Assembly (NCBI GenBank): GCA_039566865.1
Contig: CM076949.1
Location: forward strand, 5,609,501 to 5,673,500
Source: Aurelia coerulea
Lineage: Eukaryota > Cnidaria > Scyphozoa > Semaeostomeae > Ulmaridae
Reading direction: 5' to 3'
DNA: 64,000 bases
The notes under the pieces are model-generated. The model saw only the letters and a list, made by a program, of their open reading frames with translations, was not told where the DNA came from and made no database searches. Position numbers and translations under genes: made by a program. This document shows, in pieces, positions 1 through 11,512 of the stretch (the stretch's first letter is position 1; each line of letters starts with the position of its first letter).

Positions 1-629
1 TATCACAGCTCTTTACGAAATTCTTTGAAAGTTCACAAGTGCATGAATATCAGTCTAAAATTGGAGGCCGATTTTTGGAATCTTCCAAAACACTATTTGC
101 CAAATCACTTGTAATCATGGAACGGAAAGACTGATCTCGACCAAACAAATTTTCATATTTAAGTTAGCCGTTTTTTACATTCCAATAAAAATGTACAATA
201 CAAATTTACTAGTTACGCTACTTACAAAATATTTAAATACACAACAAGGACGATGCCACTAGATGCAAAATACTATGAATATTCCGTGGCATCACAAAAA
301 ACTAAGACGACATACATATGAATAATCAAAGGAAAAACAACGAGACATGGGGAAAAACCAAGCAAAGAACACTACATTCTGTCTCAATTTAGATATTAGG
401 CAAAATTGTCCGTGAATAACAACAGACAAGATGTTTGCTGGTAGTTAGCTTTTAGACGTTAGCCTTTCTTCTATGCAATGAATTTCAAAGAAACGCTTTT
501 ACAAATTAATCTGCATCAATAAAAATTGGCAAGCACCACACGATTTTCTGAATCATTCGATATATTTCATCTTTAAACTGCATAGAAATATCACATGTGT
601 AGTTACAAAGTGCTTTTCTGGTTTTGTAG
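1..629. other. Non-coding leading stretch, probably DEPDC5 intron
   Basis: No exon recognised. A short open frame runs from base 3 to about 140, but it shows no recognisable protein similarity and no convincing splice sites. The position immediately upstream of a DEPDC5-like coding exon suggests intron; upstream exons of that gene would lie before the window. Confidence 0.4.
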
Positions 630-811
630 CATCAGAGACGCCTCCTGGCAAGCCAGTTTACAAAAGCATGGACTATAGCATGGATAGTAACCGACGGAGT
701 GACAGAGCTGAATGGTGCACAATTTATTATCATGATAACTATTGTCCAGACCAAGCATTCTCGCTGGAATTACATTGGATGGTATCGACTGCTTCAATTA
801 TCAGTGAACGA
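630..811 (+). CDS. DEPDC5: DEPDC5-like exon (first in window)
   Basis: Acceptor TTTTGTAG at 622-629 and donor GTGAGT at 812. Two bases complete the previous codon, and the exon ends in phase 0 after ...IISER. It carries the SDRAEWC...AFSLELHW block. Confidence 0.85.
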
Positions 812-3800
812 GTGAGTCACTATTTTATACCTTATTACTATGTAGCTTATTCAGAACTTTCGAAGGTATTGGCCACAGTCGTGCAAATCTCTCGAAATTC
901 CAGTATAAAATGTAATCGGTAAATTCTTTTGAGTAACTTTTGCTCATTTACTCTCTTCTGATAATAATCACTGCATATCGTGCAAAACTGCTCTGAGAAT
1001 TTGAGCCTAAAGATGCCTTTTGCAACTTGAGATGAAACCATTCCCTGTGGTTTCATAGTTCTGTTGTCTATCGGAATTGCTGCCACATTTCCATGACTCA
1101 CGATCAATTTTGAATTTTGCACGATGCACAAATCCTCATTCTCTTCTAATCAAAAAGTTAGGCTAAATGCAGCGTACAGAGATTGTGCTACCAGATAGCG
1201 CTTGGATAAGATCTTTCGAACAGTTGCTTTGTTTTACACAGAGTCCAGAAAAAGGTCGAACTTTTCTCGGGATATCAGTTTCGGTAGCTGAACCTTCCTT
1301 ATCATACCAAGTCATAATAAACAGATTTTCAAACTCTTCACACCCAAACTTTATAAACCAGTTGCTGTTGCCAAAACAACCTAGGGTTTTCCTAGTTTTC
1401 TTGTAAAAATTATTTTTTCCTTCCTCAAATATGGCATTAACAAGCAAAACCTTCCCCCGGCTCGCAGCCGTGGAGCCGTTGAGCTGTGACTTTTTCTGTT
1501 GCTCCACGATAGCCTTTTGTTGTATTTTCTGATCTACTGGTCCCTCAAGTGCACTGCAAAAACATTTCTTGGGTTGGATTTTTGCAAATAACCTCTGCTC
1601 CAGTTTGAAGCGCTTGTTCTGTTTATACTTAACGCAACTTTGCAGTTACCGTAAAAGCTGTATTTAGCCCCCTCTCTATCAACCCCCCCCCCTCCCCCAA
1701 ACAAGCCCATCTCTTACAAACCAAAATTTTGATAAGCCCTTCTCCCTTTTAAGCCATCACTTATATCAAATGCGAGAGGCTACCAACGATTTTCCATTTA
1801 ATTAGCTGAACACTTGGGTCGAAAAAATAGCGGACCACCAATGGTCCCAGATATTTTTTTAAGTCTCCAGAAAGAAAGAAGTGCGAGCACGAGCAAAAGG
1901 GGGAATTGATGATTCAATTTTGCGTGGAAATCCCAAATTTTCTCTTTGCATTTCAAACTAAGTCTTTAGAAATTGGATTGACGTCTGCTTAATTTAGGCT
2001 GTCTCCAGAATACAACAATACTGTTTATAATTTGGAAAGTAGTCAGTCGCAAAAGACAACGAATTCGCTAAACATCCTTTACAACTGGGATAGAGGATTA
2101 CTGACCAATCTTCAAAATCTGTCCCACGTATTTCTAGCATGACCTGCCAAAAAGTGGATTCTTTTTTGGAGCATCCTGCTGTCACATAAATTTTTCAACG
2201 ACTTATCTGTCCCAGAAATTGAAATATATGTTCCACCCCTGGCTGAACAATTGTATATTGATTCCGCAAACCATGGGTTAAAAGAAGTAAAAGGCTATCA
2301 TTTATCTCCATTTCATTTCACTTTATGAAAAAGCCGCCTCTCTGTAAAGCCCCCTCTGAAGTCTCTGGAAGTGAATAAGCCCCCCATGAATAAGCCTCTT
2401 ACTGGAGCATAGGTTCCAAATCTTTAAAAAGGCTGGTGTAAAATTGAGTGACCTATTTCTTTGAACTGAATGACTTCAAACAAACTTTAGCTAATTCTCT
2501 ATAATTCTACCGTTGGAATTTTCTGAAGTCTTCAATATTTTTAGCAGTAGAGTGTTTTTCTTCTTTTCTCCAGAATTCAAGAAAAATTTTCAAAAAACTT
2601 AAAGCCATCATAATTTCTAAACTGTTTGACGTAACATGAAATAATTTCGAAGAAAACCATAGTTTATGAATGGCTACAATATGGTATCAAGCAAAAGTCT
2701 GTCACTCATCTGGTTTATGATTTAGAAAATTGATGACGTCACATCCTCAAATGAGTTGAAATGAAAGATACGCTGTGATTTCCAAAAATATTCAAAATTT
2801 CTGAAAAGTTTAACGGTAGAATTATAGATAAGTATCTAAAGTTTCTTTCAAGCCATTCAATCATAAGAAATAGGTAATTGAATTTTACACCCACATTTTT
2901 ACGCCGAGATAAAGATTTGGAACCTATGCTTCTTACTGGAGCTTTTCCTGTATGCGACAATTATTTGCCGAAGATCCCTGTCTTGCGATTATGTACATAT
3001 GAATTTCTTTGCCAGGTCCAACATTGGGCAAGAAGAGCAATTGCATGTGGCTTTCATCTAGTCCCAGCACCCGTGCAGCCATTGCCAATTCATTGTAGTA
3101 TTGATTCAATAGCTTGCAAGAAGAGGCCATTGAATAAACCGAATTTCATCCATCTCGATATCGAATGTCTGTTGGAGCAAGGACAAAAACATATTTTTGA
3201 GGGTATGTATCTTTTTTATGAAATCTGAGAGAACAAAGATACAAACGGTGCATTAACCAATGAGAGATTTGGAGCACGTTTATATAGGAAAATATCCCAC
3301 CTTCCAGGCTACGGGCTGTCACACGGGGTGAAATCTGCGCGTGTTTTTTGTAAGATTCCATCTCAACTTCCAGCTTTTATCCCAACTCCCAGCTCATGGT
3401 TTCAGACATTAGCAGTCATAATTTGTGCTTGGCGCCAGCAGTGATTAGGCTTCCTACCGTTTTCATCTTGCCCTTGCGCAGAACAGACGATTTCATCCCA
3501 CCTTCAAACGTTTATATGATAAAATTCCATCAAATTTCCATCCCACTTCAGTGAGATCCCATCTCTCGTAGAGTGAGGTATCACTTAACCGGAATGGCTC
3601 GTTTTCCATATAATCGCAAAATGAAAATTGCAAGGAATCGTACATAAGGGCGGGATGGCACATCTCAGCTCACTGCCTGAAAGGTGGGAAGAGTTTTCCC
3701 ATACAAATAAGCCCTTAAGAAGGGTGTTGGGTTTTCAAACAAAAATATGGGCCTTGTGAAAACTTAATAGTAGGGCTTTTTATTTTCAAATTTGTTTACT

Positions 3801-6223
3801 TTTTGTTGAAATATAAATGCAAAAATACGCACAAACTAGAGTGCATTTTAACCAATTGCAATACATTTTTAAACTGCTCAATGTGATGTGACTCGATTGG
3901 GCAAAATCCCTGCCACTTGAAGTGGTTTCTTAGCTAGGGGTGCTAATATTATGGAAAATCAAGATTTCATAAAAAAGTGGGTGATTTCTTTGGCAAGGCA
4001 AAATCTTTGATAGATTTTTGAGTCTTGATTTTTAAATCTTCAGGTTTGATCTATTTAGTTTTTTGCATTGTAATGTGCTACTGCGATGTACATTGAATGA
4101 CAATGTTCCTTCTCTTAGATTTTGAGAAATCTACTTGGAATCGAAGAATGGTTCTCTTTCAAGAAGCTATTCTAATGAGGCAAGTGATTTTGAAATTTAT
4201 AAGATCATTCTGTTTTGGCCTTTGCTTTTGCTATTGATGGCAAAATATTGTTTTCCTTGATACATTGAAATCGAAAAATTTCGGACGGAAAAGTTTCGGA
4301 AAAAAAACTTCGGACAAAAAATTTCGGACGCTTTTGCGAAAATTTTTCACAAGTAAACCTTCGGACAAACAATTTTTGTATCAAGCCAATATATATTAAA
4401 ATTACTTGCAATGTTTATGTTATTTAATCATGTGCAAGTTGAACTAACTATTTAGATACATATAGATGCATCAGAAGCATTCAAAAAGCAGTTTTCAAGA
4501 TTGCAGACGAACACAGAGTTACCATCATCGACTCCAGAACATTGTTATTGACAACTGCAATGTGGAAACTCACTTTGGAAGCAGAATCATCGATGACATT
4601 ATATCATTTTATAACAGTGGGATGGGAAAAATTTGTATTTTTTTCTAATTTCAAAGAATTTAAACTTTTCAGACAATTAAACTTTCGCACAAAAAATTGT
4701 CCGTAAGTTTGATCGTCTGAAAGTTTTCGATTTTGATATAATGCCACAGATCCCAGAAGATCTGACAGTGGTTAATGATCTCGTTTCTGAAAGGAGAGAT
4801 TAGCTTAAAGAACGCCGGTCAACCAGCATCCTTTGCGCGCGTCGCATTTTGCCTTTCGACTGCGGCAGCCATTTTCATATGACATCGTACATAGCAGTGC
4901 TCAGCAAAGCGCGACCGCTAAGGATGCTGGTTGACCGGCGTTCTTTAAAACGCTTCATTCGAATAGATCCAACATAACGGACCCAAATGTACAACTTAAT
5001 TTGCTTTCATACAATTGCTTTCTCCATCTCATTTATTCGTCAATTTCTCTTAGGTTTGGCTTCTTACGTGACTTTCCAAGAGCTTCAAACTCGTACAGCC
5101 TAAGTTTGAATCAGAAGAGAGAGGCACATTCGAATCAGTTCGTTCATTGGACTGGAAGTGTATTCGTCAGAATCGTAGATCAACCAATCCAATTAAAACT
5201 TCAAACATCGCCTAGTGTTCGTAAAATAAACTTTGAAGATAAAACTGAAGATGAGTTAGAAACATACAAAGATTCTTCCAAACGATTGCATTTGAAAGTG
5301 GATACTTTACTGAGTGATTTAGGGACTGATCTGAATGAAGAAAAATTTCCAACAGGATTCTTTTGGACAGCAAATTATTCGTTAACGAAAAAGTCGAGAT
5401 CAAGTGATACAGGTAGGTCTACTAAAGTGAATAAACTGTATCAAAATTGTTGTCTTGCTAAATGTTTATCAGACTCTCTGGGTTTGCCAACAAATGTGCC
5501 TGCTTTTGACAAGCCATTGTAGCATATCATTAGCCTGCGTGCAGTCTTTACTTTCCCCTGTGAAGGAGAGCCAACGAGGTACTTGTTTGCTGATCGACGC
5601 AACCTTCTAATAACAGTTCTTAGGCCATAACTTTACGAGCGCGGTACTGCTCGAAATTTAACCACCGAAAGCAAGTAAGGATGGATTGCCAAGCAAGGAA
5701 GCAGATATCCTGATCAAATGAAGACAAGCAAGCTACCGAAATACATTTATTCTTTTAGGAACATTTAGGCCAGTTATTGTCGACACGATCGACACACATT
5801 GTGTGCACAATACCCATGCCCATACGGTGATGAGCAGTTTTAAGGAAATCTCTAAAGAGTGGCTTGCAAACTACAGGCTTCGAAATGTTTAAACATTTTT
5901 TACTCACACGGAGCTATCATTCATCTTTGAATCTTGGTACTTGTCGATATCGTGGAAGTTTTCAGACTGTTTTGAGAAAAGTTAATCATAAACTCACTAA
6001 GTAAATGAGATAAATGCATCTTTAACACGATTATAATCTACAATTTTGATCCAATTTTGCAATTTCAGGTGATGCCACCACGACCAATAAGCTGATGTCA
6101 GATCTCGGCAATTTCTGTGCCAATAAAGATGGACTGCTGTCAGGTTTTTGGCAGAAACATAAAATCAAGAAAGAAGAACAATCTGATGATGATCATGAAG
6201 TTGAATTGTCGCCAGATACGTAG
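630..6223 (+). CDS. DEPDC5: DEPDC5-like GATOR1 subunit, C-terminal part (5 exons)
   Basis: DEPDC5 is a subunit of GATOR1, the GTPase-activating complex for RagA/B that restrains mTORC1 at the lysosome when amino acids are low. Five exons, 630-811, 3016-3202, 4119-4179, 5054-5412 and 6069-6223, join in a single frame and give 313 residues up to the TAG at 6221-6223. Recognisable C-terminal blocks, in order: SDRAEWCTIYYH, then AFSLELHWMVSTAS, then ARRAIACGFHLVPAP, then MVLFQEAI followed by RFGFLRD, then FVHWTGSVFVRI, then the terminal block with WTANYSLTKKSRSSDTGD and DLGNFCANKDGLLSGFW. These match the conserved C-terminal domain of DEPDC5/Iml1 as I know the family. The N-terminal, SABA and DEP parts would be upstream of the window. 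The tail is acidic (QSDDDHEVE). Intron phases are consistent throughout, so this looks like a live gene. Confidence 0.88.
1160..1507 (-). other. Unrecognised open frame inside DEPDC5 intron
   Basis: A 114-codon frame starts MEQQKKSQLNG and contains a Lys-rich stretch (KNNFYKKTRKT). I do not recognise it. It lies in the 812-3015 intron on the opposite strand, so it is either a chance frame, a relic of a mobile element, or an exon of a nested gene. Nothing nearby decides between these. Confidence 0.15.
1660..2395. repeat. C-rich repeat with AAGCCCCC motifs
   Basis: Both ends carry variants of TAAGCCCCC (TTTAGCCCCCTCTCTATC near 1663 and AATAAGCCCCCCATGAATAAGCC near 2376), with further AAGCCC motifs between and a run of nine C at 1682. 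It is probably a diverged repeat; its boundaries are uncertain. Confidence 0.35.
2407..2929. mobile_element. 523-bp foldback element (GCATAGG family), copy 1
   Basis: It starts GCATAGGTTCCAAATCTTTA and ends with the inverted form TAAAGATTTGGAACCTATGC. Imperfect inverted arms continue inward for well over 100 bp, including ATAATTCTACCGTTGGAATT on the left. It is flanked by 11-bp direct repeats, CTCTTACTGGA (2396-2406) and TTCTTACTGGA (2930-2940), one mismatch. There is no coding capacity. It is a non-autonomous DNA element; an 11-bp duplication is closest to the Mutator-like range. Confidence 0.85.
3016..3202 (+). CDS. DEPDC5: DEPDC5-like exon
   Basis: Acceptor TTTGCCAG ends at 3015 and donor GTATGT begins at 3203. 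It starts in phase 0 with VQHWARRAIACGFHLVP and ends in phase 1. A foldback element ends only 86 bp upstream, so the functional branch point and acceptor lie in a very short unique stretch. Confidence 0.87.
4119..4179 (+). CDS. DEPDC5: DEPDC5-like 61-bp exon with GC donor
   Basis: Acceptor TTCTCTTAG ends at 4118. The exon reads DFEKSTWNRRMVLFQEAILM plus two bases. The donor must be GCAAGT at 4180: only this cut gives AG+G (Arg) joined to FGFLRD in the next exon. The nearest GT, at 4185, would shift the frame. This is a GC-AG intron. Confidence 0.82.
4805..4948. mobile_element. Short foldback element with TTAA ends
   Basis: Ends are TTAAAGAACGCCGGTCAACC and its complement GGTTGACCGGCGTTCTTTAA. 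The arms continue as CAGCATCCTTTGCGCGC against GCGCGACCGCTAAGGATGCTG. It lies in a DEPDC5 intron. Related left ends occur near 33050 and 52627. Confidence 0.75.
5054..5412 (+). CDS. DEPDC5: DEPDC5-like exon
   Basis: Acceptor TTCTCTTAG ends at 5053 and donor GTAGGT begins at 5413. Its first base completes an Arg codon, and it ends in phase 1. It covers RFGFLRD through FVHWTGSVFVRI to the WTANYSLTKKSRSSDTG block. The middle (roughly QLKLQ to EEKFP) is a poorly conserved, charged linker. Confidence 0.88.
6069..6223 (+). CDS. DEPDC5: DEPDC5-like terminal exon
   Basis: Acceptor TTGCAATTTCAG ends at 6068 and the stop TAG is at 6221-6223. It encodes DATTTNKLMSDLGNFCANKD and GLLSGFWQKHK, then an acidic tail. 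No AATAAA was found close behind the stop; the first exact AATAAA I see is near 7513, so the poly(A) site is not assigned. Confidence 0.87.
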
Positions 6224-8922
6224 CGAATAGATGGATACTCTTGATGCATGTTTTAGATTTAAAAATGCGCAGCTTTCACTCTCAACACAACGACTGCCGT
6301 CACCCAAGTCATAGCTTTGAATTTCAACGTGCCAGGACTAGCCTGTTTAACCATGGCCCTAAGACCAGCAGTTTCGAACTAACTCAAAGCTGCACAACCA
6401 CGCCTACAATTTTGCATAAATTTGTAGATGAAGGAACTGTTTCCTGAAGGTTTCTCACTAACTGTTTGTGCTTCTCAAAGTCTCAAGCCTCCTAGCAGGA
6501 GCAGATAATTTAGGCCCTCTGCAACCAGTACTTTGCTCACAAAGTTAGGCCAGCTTTAGTGTAAGTAGGACGGCAGGTAGAAGTTTAAGGTGGCCAGCGA
6601 TTCTAGCTAATAATGACAAATGCGACTGATGTATGACGTTTAGAGAGTAGATGTATTTACATATCAAAGGATAGACAGAATGTATCGACAGCAGGGTGCT
6701 TTTGACTAAATTTCAACTCATAATCTGTCGCATTCATGATGGAAGGGAACACTCCAAACCTGAGATCCATACCAACTGATACCTTTCACACAAAATTTGC
6801 CTATTTATATGAATATTGATTGAATTGAATTGGAGGGACATGCGTGAAGTACGTTTACAAATTTTGTAAAATTTCACACCCAGTATACGCTTTTCACCGA
6901 ACTGCAACCCCACCCCCCCCCCCCCCACTCCACCAGTGCATACGTACTTTATGTATGGGTGTCCTGCTCCCGACTCCGTAATGTTAGTTCCGTGTTGTAA
7001 TATTTTGCAAAAATTTGTCGAAATTGTGTATTTGTGTTATTCGTTTTGTGTGAAAATATTGAATTAAAATGGAACTAGCTGGTCCTAAAATACGCAAATA
7101 GATGAGATGTTGATAAAAATCCTTGATCATTTTTTGCCTTACTTTCATCGTATTTTGGCTTCCTTCCTGAAATATGTAGATTAGGCCGAAGTCAGACCCA
7201 TACTTGACTTTGTAGAGAAAAATTTGTCATATTTTGAGGGACCATTTTAGAAACAAGGTCGTACTAACCTTTTAATGCTATCCCTCCCATTTTAAACTGG
7301 GGATCTGTTTAGATTAAATTTTCTACTTTTATATTTATCTTATATTGTACACTTGTAATTACTAAATTAGATTTATTTTTTCCTAAATTTATGTGACATC
7401 AAATTTTTGATCTTACATGGCTAAATTTCACATACATACATGGGACATACATATATTTTACTCTCCCTGCTCTTCAGCTTTCCCTGACATTCTAATCTTC
7501 TCGGGAAGTACAAATAAATGTTTACTTCATTCACATCATCTGTTATCCTATTTTTGTAACCTCTGCAAACTTTTCCAACAGCTTTATCTTGCCTACAGCT
7601 GTTCTTGGGGTTATCTTAGACTAACTACTTCAGTCCCAATTTCCGCTTCGTTCATTGGTTTTGAGAAAAAGTAGCAGATGATTTAGGCCATGTCCGTTTC
7701 TGGAAGCGCAGGGATATGAGTCGTAGTTATAGCGTCCATCAGTCTATCAATAGCAATAACTACGAACGTGTCATCAGTCTAGGGTTATCTCATGATTTGG
7801 AGGAGATTTGGAAGAATACCTAGAACTGTGGGTTTCACATCGCCCTTGGCGAGGGCAAGCCCTCATAAGGCTTTCATCCAGAGACGTCGAAACCGTGGGC
7901 ATTGGTGGCACGTGCCACCAAGATTTTGCAACAATCCAAAATGTGCCCTTTGGTTTCAGGAGGTGTGCCCCTTTCAAGGCAGCCGTGGGTGGACAGCATG
8001 TTGTTTAGTTTTGTTCCTATATAATTTGTCTAATTTGTGATCTGGGTATGTTGGACATCCATCAGGATTTGCACTATTTTCTGCTGCAATGTATCACATT
8101 CTTACCATTTAACGGGCCCCCTTTAACTCCGATGCATATGCAAGCAATAGCAAGAATTGATGAAAATCAGCATCCAATCAAAAACGCATATAAATCTTAT
8201 CAGAAAATATACCCTCATTTAGGAAAAAGCTGCAAGCAGCTGAAGAGAAAATAGACTTCTTGCATCACTGGTAGTAGGTGAATTCGGAACGAGGCATTAT
8301 CATTTGTCATCATGACGCAAAAAATAGGAAATAGATTTGCTGACTCATGCTGAGCCAACGTCAAAACTTAGGGAAACGTGTCTGCATATGAAACCATTAT
8401 TCGTTGTAATTCTATTCCTTTTCTTTCTTCAAATCCTCATTGCATAGCCATTTGCAACCCTGGTTGAAATTGCCTAAATATATTCAAAAGGTCTAAACAA
8501 AACTTCCATTCACAAGATTTTGAGCAAACAACGTGTGGTTTTTCCTATGAACAGGACAACAACATGATTCAAAGATATTTTGCCAAACGATTCATCTAAA
8601 CAGACCAGCAATTGAAGAAAAGTTGTGAGAACTGCATTGGACTCCAGACAGAAAGGCAAGGAAATTTAGGTAAGAAAACAAAATTATACGGAATTTGTTC
8701 ACATCTTGAACGAAGACCCATTTCACCTCTCTCCCTTCTTTCCTTCAGGGGAAATGCTGAAAGTTTCTTGACGGGTTTCCTCTGTTTTTTGTTTTTGTGC
8801 AAACATCATGTTTCTGTAGTTGGATATACTTGCATGTAAAATGATATTGGTAAGGACAAGAGACTATCAGAGGTTTTGACGCTCTCCAAATATATACCAA
8901 ATTCTTTTTCAAGGTGACATAC
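6224..8922. other. Downstream flank of DEPDC5, no gene recognised
   Basis: It contains a C-run at 6911-6926, AT-rich sequence at 7300-7400 and the short repeat at 7719-7781. A frame near 8612 (KKSCENCIGLQTERQGNLG) ends at a GTAAGA, so it could be a small exon, but no partner exon or family was recognised. Confidence 0.3.
7719..7781. repeat. 63-bp hairpin-containing repeat, copy 1
   Basis: TCGTAGTTAT and its complement ATAACTACGA enclose AGCGTCCATCAGTCTATCAATAGCA. The tail ends ATCAGTCTA. A nearly identical copy is at 18113-18176. Confidence 0.6.
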
Positions 8923-8932
8923 AGTACTTAGC

Positions 8933-9281
8933 CCGGGGGGGGGGGCACTCAGCACATGCACATACGGGGAGGTAAGTCCGATATTTTTGGGTCAGAATAT
9001 TGCCGAAAGTGATATTTTTGGGTCCAAATAAATTGAAATTATGTTTTTTGATATTTTTGGGCATCAAATATTGTGAAAATGATATTTCTGGGTTCTTTAG
9101 AGGCAATCCTGGCCTCAATTTGCATTGTTTCAGGATCTTTTATGTTCGTTTACAGATGTTAAGGTATAAAATTAGCTGATATTTTTGGGTTGTAATGAAG
9201 CTAAACTGATATTTTTGGGGTTCTTGAAAATTTCTCGGACTGACCCCCCCGTACGTGTATGTGCCGAGTGTCCCCCCTGGG
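8933..9281. mobile_element. G-run/C-run capped foldback element, copy 1
   Basis: It begins CCGGGGGGGGGG then GCACTCAGCACATGCACATACGGGG, and ends with the inverted CCCCCCCGTACGTGTATGTGCCGAGTG then TCCCCCCTGGG. Inside are at least five GATATTTTTGGGT-like repeats. Nine-base direct repeats flank it: GTACTTAGC (8924-8932) and GTACTTCGC (9282-9290). Confidence 0.75.
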
Positions 9282-9292
9282 GTACTTCGCTT

Positions 9293-9415
9293 GGACGTGC
9301 CACAAGTCTCTCTCTTGTCAGCACAAGATAAACACAGAGCAGGAAGACGAAGAAACTTATGACTTGGGCTGAGAAGAGAGAGAGAGAGACTTGAAGCAAT
9401 ATAAAGTCCATGCAA
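9293..9415. repeat. Foldback remnant with ACAAGTCTCTCTCTTG ends
   Basis: CACAAGTCTCTCTCTTG on the left opposes AGAGAGAGAGAGACTTGAAG on the right. It resembles the cleaner foldback at 52962-53050. Confidence 0.45.
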
Positions 9416-9430
9416 AAACGTTCATGACCC

Positions 9431-9678
9431 GCGGGGGGGGGGGGGGGTACTTGACTTAAATTTGTACGGGGATGTGCCCGCGGATTTTTTTTTTTTACTC
9501 CGCTACATAATTTGCGCTCAAGATGATATCCTGTTGTAGAAAAAAACTGGTGAAAAATAAACTCCAAAACATGAAATTTGAGCGAAAAACGACCCAATCC
9601 AACGGAATATTCCTTTTTGGCATGTTTTGACAACCTGCTCTAGAAAAATTGCCTGTGAGTACCCCCCCCCCCTCCAGG
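9431..9678. mobile_element. G-run/C-run capped foldback element, copy 2
   Basis: The left end has a run of 15 G, then TACTTGACTTAAATTTGTACGGGGATGTGCCCGCGG. The right end is GTGAGTACCCCCCCCCCCC then TCCAGGGG. Candidate flanking repeats GTTCATGAC and CGTCATAAC agree at 6 of 9 bases, so the insertion signature is weak here. Confidence 0.55.
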
Positions 9679-10408
9679 GGCGTCATAACTGGATCATAAA
9701 TAGCGTAAGGGCGCATTTTATCTCTTGGCACAGGGGGGCTTGGGCTCTAATCGAGGCTTCGGCGCTCCCTGAATCAAGGGGACTGGGCTGTGCTAAAAAT
9801 AATATTTTACAGAAGTTGTTGCTGAGTCAGCGCAGCGGCTCAAATTTTCCTTCTTCTTCTTGTGGAAAGCTGTTTAATAAAAACTTCCTGCCTGCAAAAC
9901 AGTCAAAGAAACAGAGCTGGGTAAGGTATCTTTTTGTTTGCATGTTAGCATATGGGGTGCTCATTTCTCTGTGAGAACGGTGCTATGTTTGAAAGAAAAC
10001 CTGTCCACCTGGACTTTTTGAATGAAGAAAGTGAGTTAGGCCATCATAGTTTAGCCTGCGTGCAGAGGAGTTGAGTCTGCACGCAGGCTGTCATAGTTTA
10101 GTTTTAGGCCATGCAATCGGATGCCGCCAATGATATTTTTGTGGCTCCTCATCTCATCGTCGTCGTTGCTATGAGAATGCTACAAAGGCTAAGCAAAAGC
10201 AAATATTTTGATTTGATTTGCAACTCGTTTCAGTTATGATGCATCAGCCTGCCAAAATGCCTCGATCGATGAAATCCCCGCCAATGCAATTAATTGGCCT
10301 TAGCGCCTAGTTTAAAAATAGAACAAAAGATGGCTTAGTGCTGTAGTAAATACAATGGAATTCAATAGCTTATATTTAAATTGCCCAGGCCCCTGATTTA
10401 AGTCACCT

Positions 10409-11105
10409 TATACACTCATTTTTTTTTATAAGAAACCCGGAGGGGGGGGTACTTAGTATATTTTGCTGACGCCATGTGCACTCCTTTCCGGGTATCGTTT
10501 TCGCCTCTTTTTTCTAACGCCGGGTATCAAAAGAAGGCAATTTTTCTAAAGCCGGTTGTTCAAACGTGTTATTTCATTGTTTTTCGACGAATTTTTACGT
10601 TTTGGGATATGCTTTTCGCCGATTTTTTCTAAAGCCGGCTATCATTTCGAGGGAAAATTTCTAAAGCCGGTTGAAAATTTTTTTTCTTGGAGTGCACCCC
10701 CCCCGTACAATTGAAAGTCAAGTACCCCCCCCCCCCCCGGGCCCGGGGGATAAGAAACCGCTTATAAGAAACGGTAGGCTCAATTTTTCAAAAGTTAAGA
10801 AACAACCCTACCTGAATTTCAAAAGTTAAGAAACTTTTGCAGTTTACAGTTTTAATTTTACTATCACAGTCAGAAATGTTTTACAGCTATAGCATCAGTT
10901 TGGACATTATTTTGAGTGCGAATTATGTTATTGACTTGTTTTGAGATCTTACTAAGTAATTTGGGAGCCCTTAGGTTAACTTTACATTTCTGGCATTGGA
11001 AATATAAGAAACACGTAAGAAACTTTTGGTAGCAAAATGGCCCAAAAACTTAAGAAACTAACTACCAGCCCCAGACCTCAGTTTCTTATAAAAAAATGAG
11101 TGTAT
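10409..11105. mobile_element. Foldback element with TATACACTCATTTTTTT ends, host of a nested insertion
   Basis: The left end TATACACTCATTTTTTTTTATAAGAAAC is mirrored on the right by GTTTCTTATAAAAAAATGAGTGTAT. The interior repeats TTAAGAAAC and ATAAGAAAC motifs. The left arm is split by the G-run element at 10437-10749, so this element is the older of the two. Confidence 0.75.
10437..10749. mobile_element. G-run/C-run capped foldback element, copy 3 (nested)
   Basis: It begins CCCGGAGGGGGGGGTACTTAG and ends CAAGTACCCCCCCCCCCCCC followed by GGGCCCGGGGG. The interior repeats a TTTCTAAAGCCGG motif at least four times. It is flanked by ATAAGAAAC at 10428-10436 and 10750-10758, an exact 9-bp target-site duplication inside the older element. 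Confidence 0.8.
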
Positions 11106-11512
11106 CTCCGTCATTTGTCTTTAATCAATTGCTTTAACAAGCGTGACGGACTTCCTTCCTTTCTTTCTTTCTTTCTGACTGACATGGAGCCCCCTCTTAG
11201 ATTACAAAGTTGGACTTTGTAATCAAAAATGAAATGAATGCTTTGCAACTTTTACTGCAAATACATTTTATGGCAGGCAGCTACCTAGCCAGAGATACCA
11301 ATAATTGCAGTTAGTAGCCTACAATATGGCCTATATGAACAGAAAAACTGAATTTTCCAACTTCATGGAAAGGTTCGGGCAGATATTTATTATGAGTTTA
11401 CTACTGTTAGATTGCAAGATCAGTTTCTTCCCTCGTTTGTGTGGCAATATCTGCGTGATTTTTCTTCCCTTGTTTGTGTGGCAATATCTGCATGATTGTA
11501 AATTTCACTTTG

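Noticed and set aside
1163..1507. Nested gene on the minus strand of the DEPDC5 intron
   Set aside because: Single frame without recognisable domain, promoter or second exon; retained only as a low-confidence open frame.
8579..8680. Possible small exon KKSCENCIGLQTERQGNLG before GTAAGA
   Set aside because: No recognisable family and no acceptor or partner exon found. Kept only as a note in the flank description.
9172..9633. 153-codon minus-strand ORF
   Set aside because: It crosses the G-run foldback elements and a GA repeat. Proline runs come from homopolymer C; no domain.
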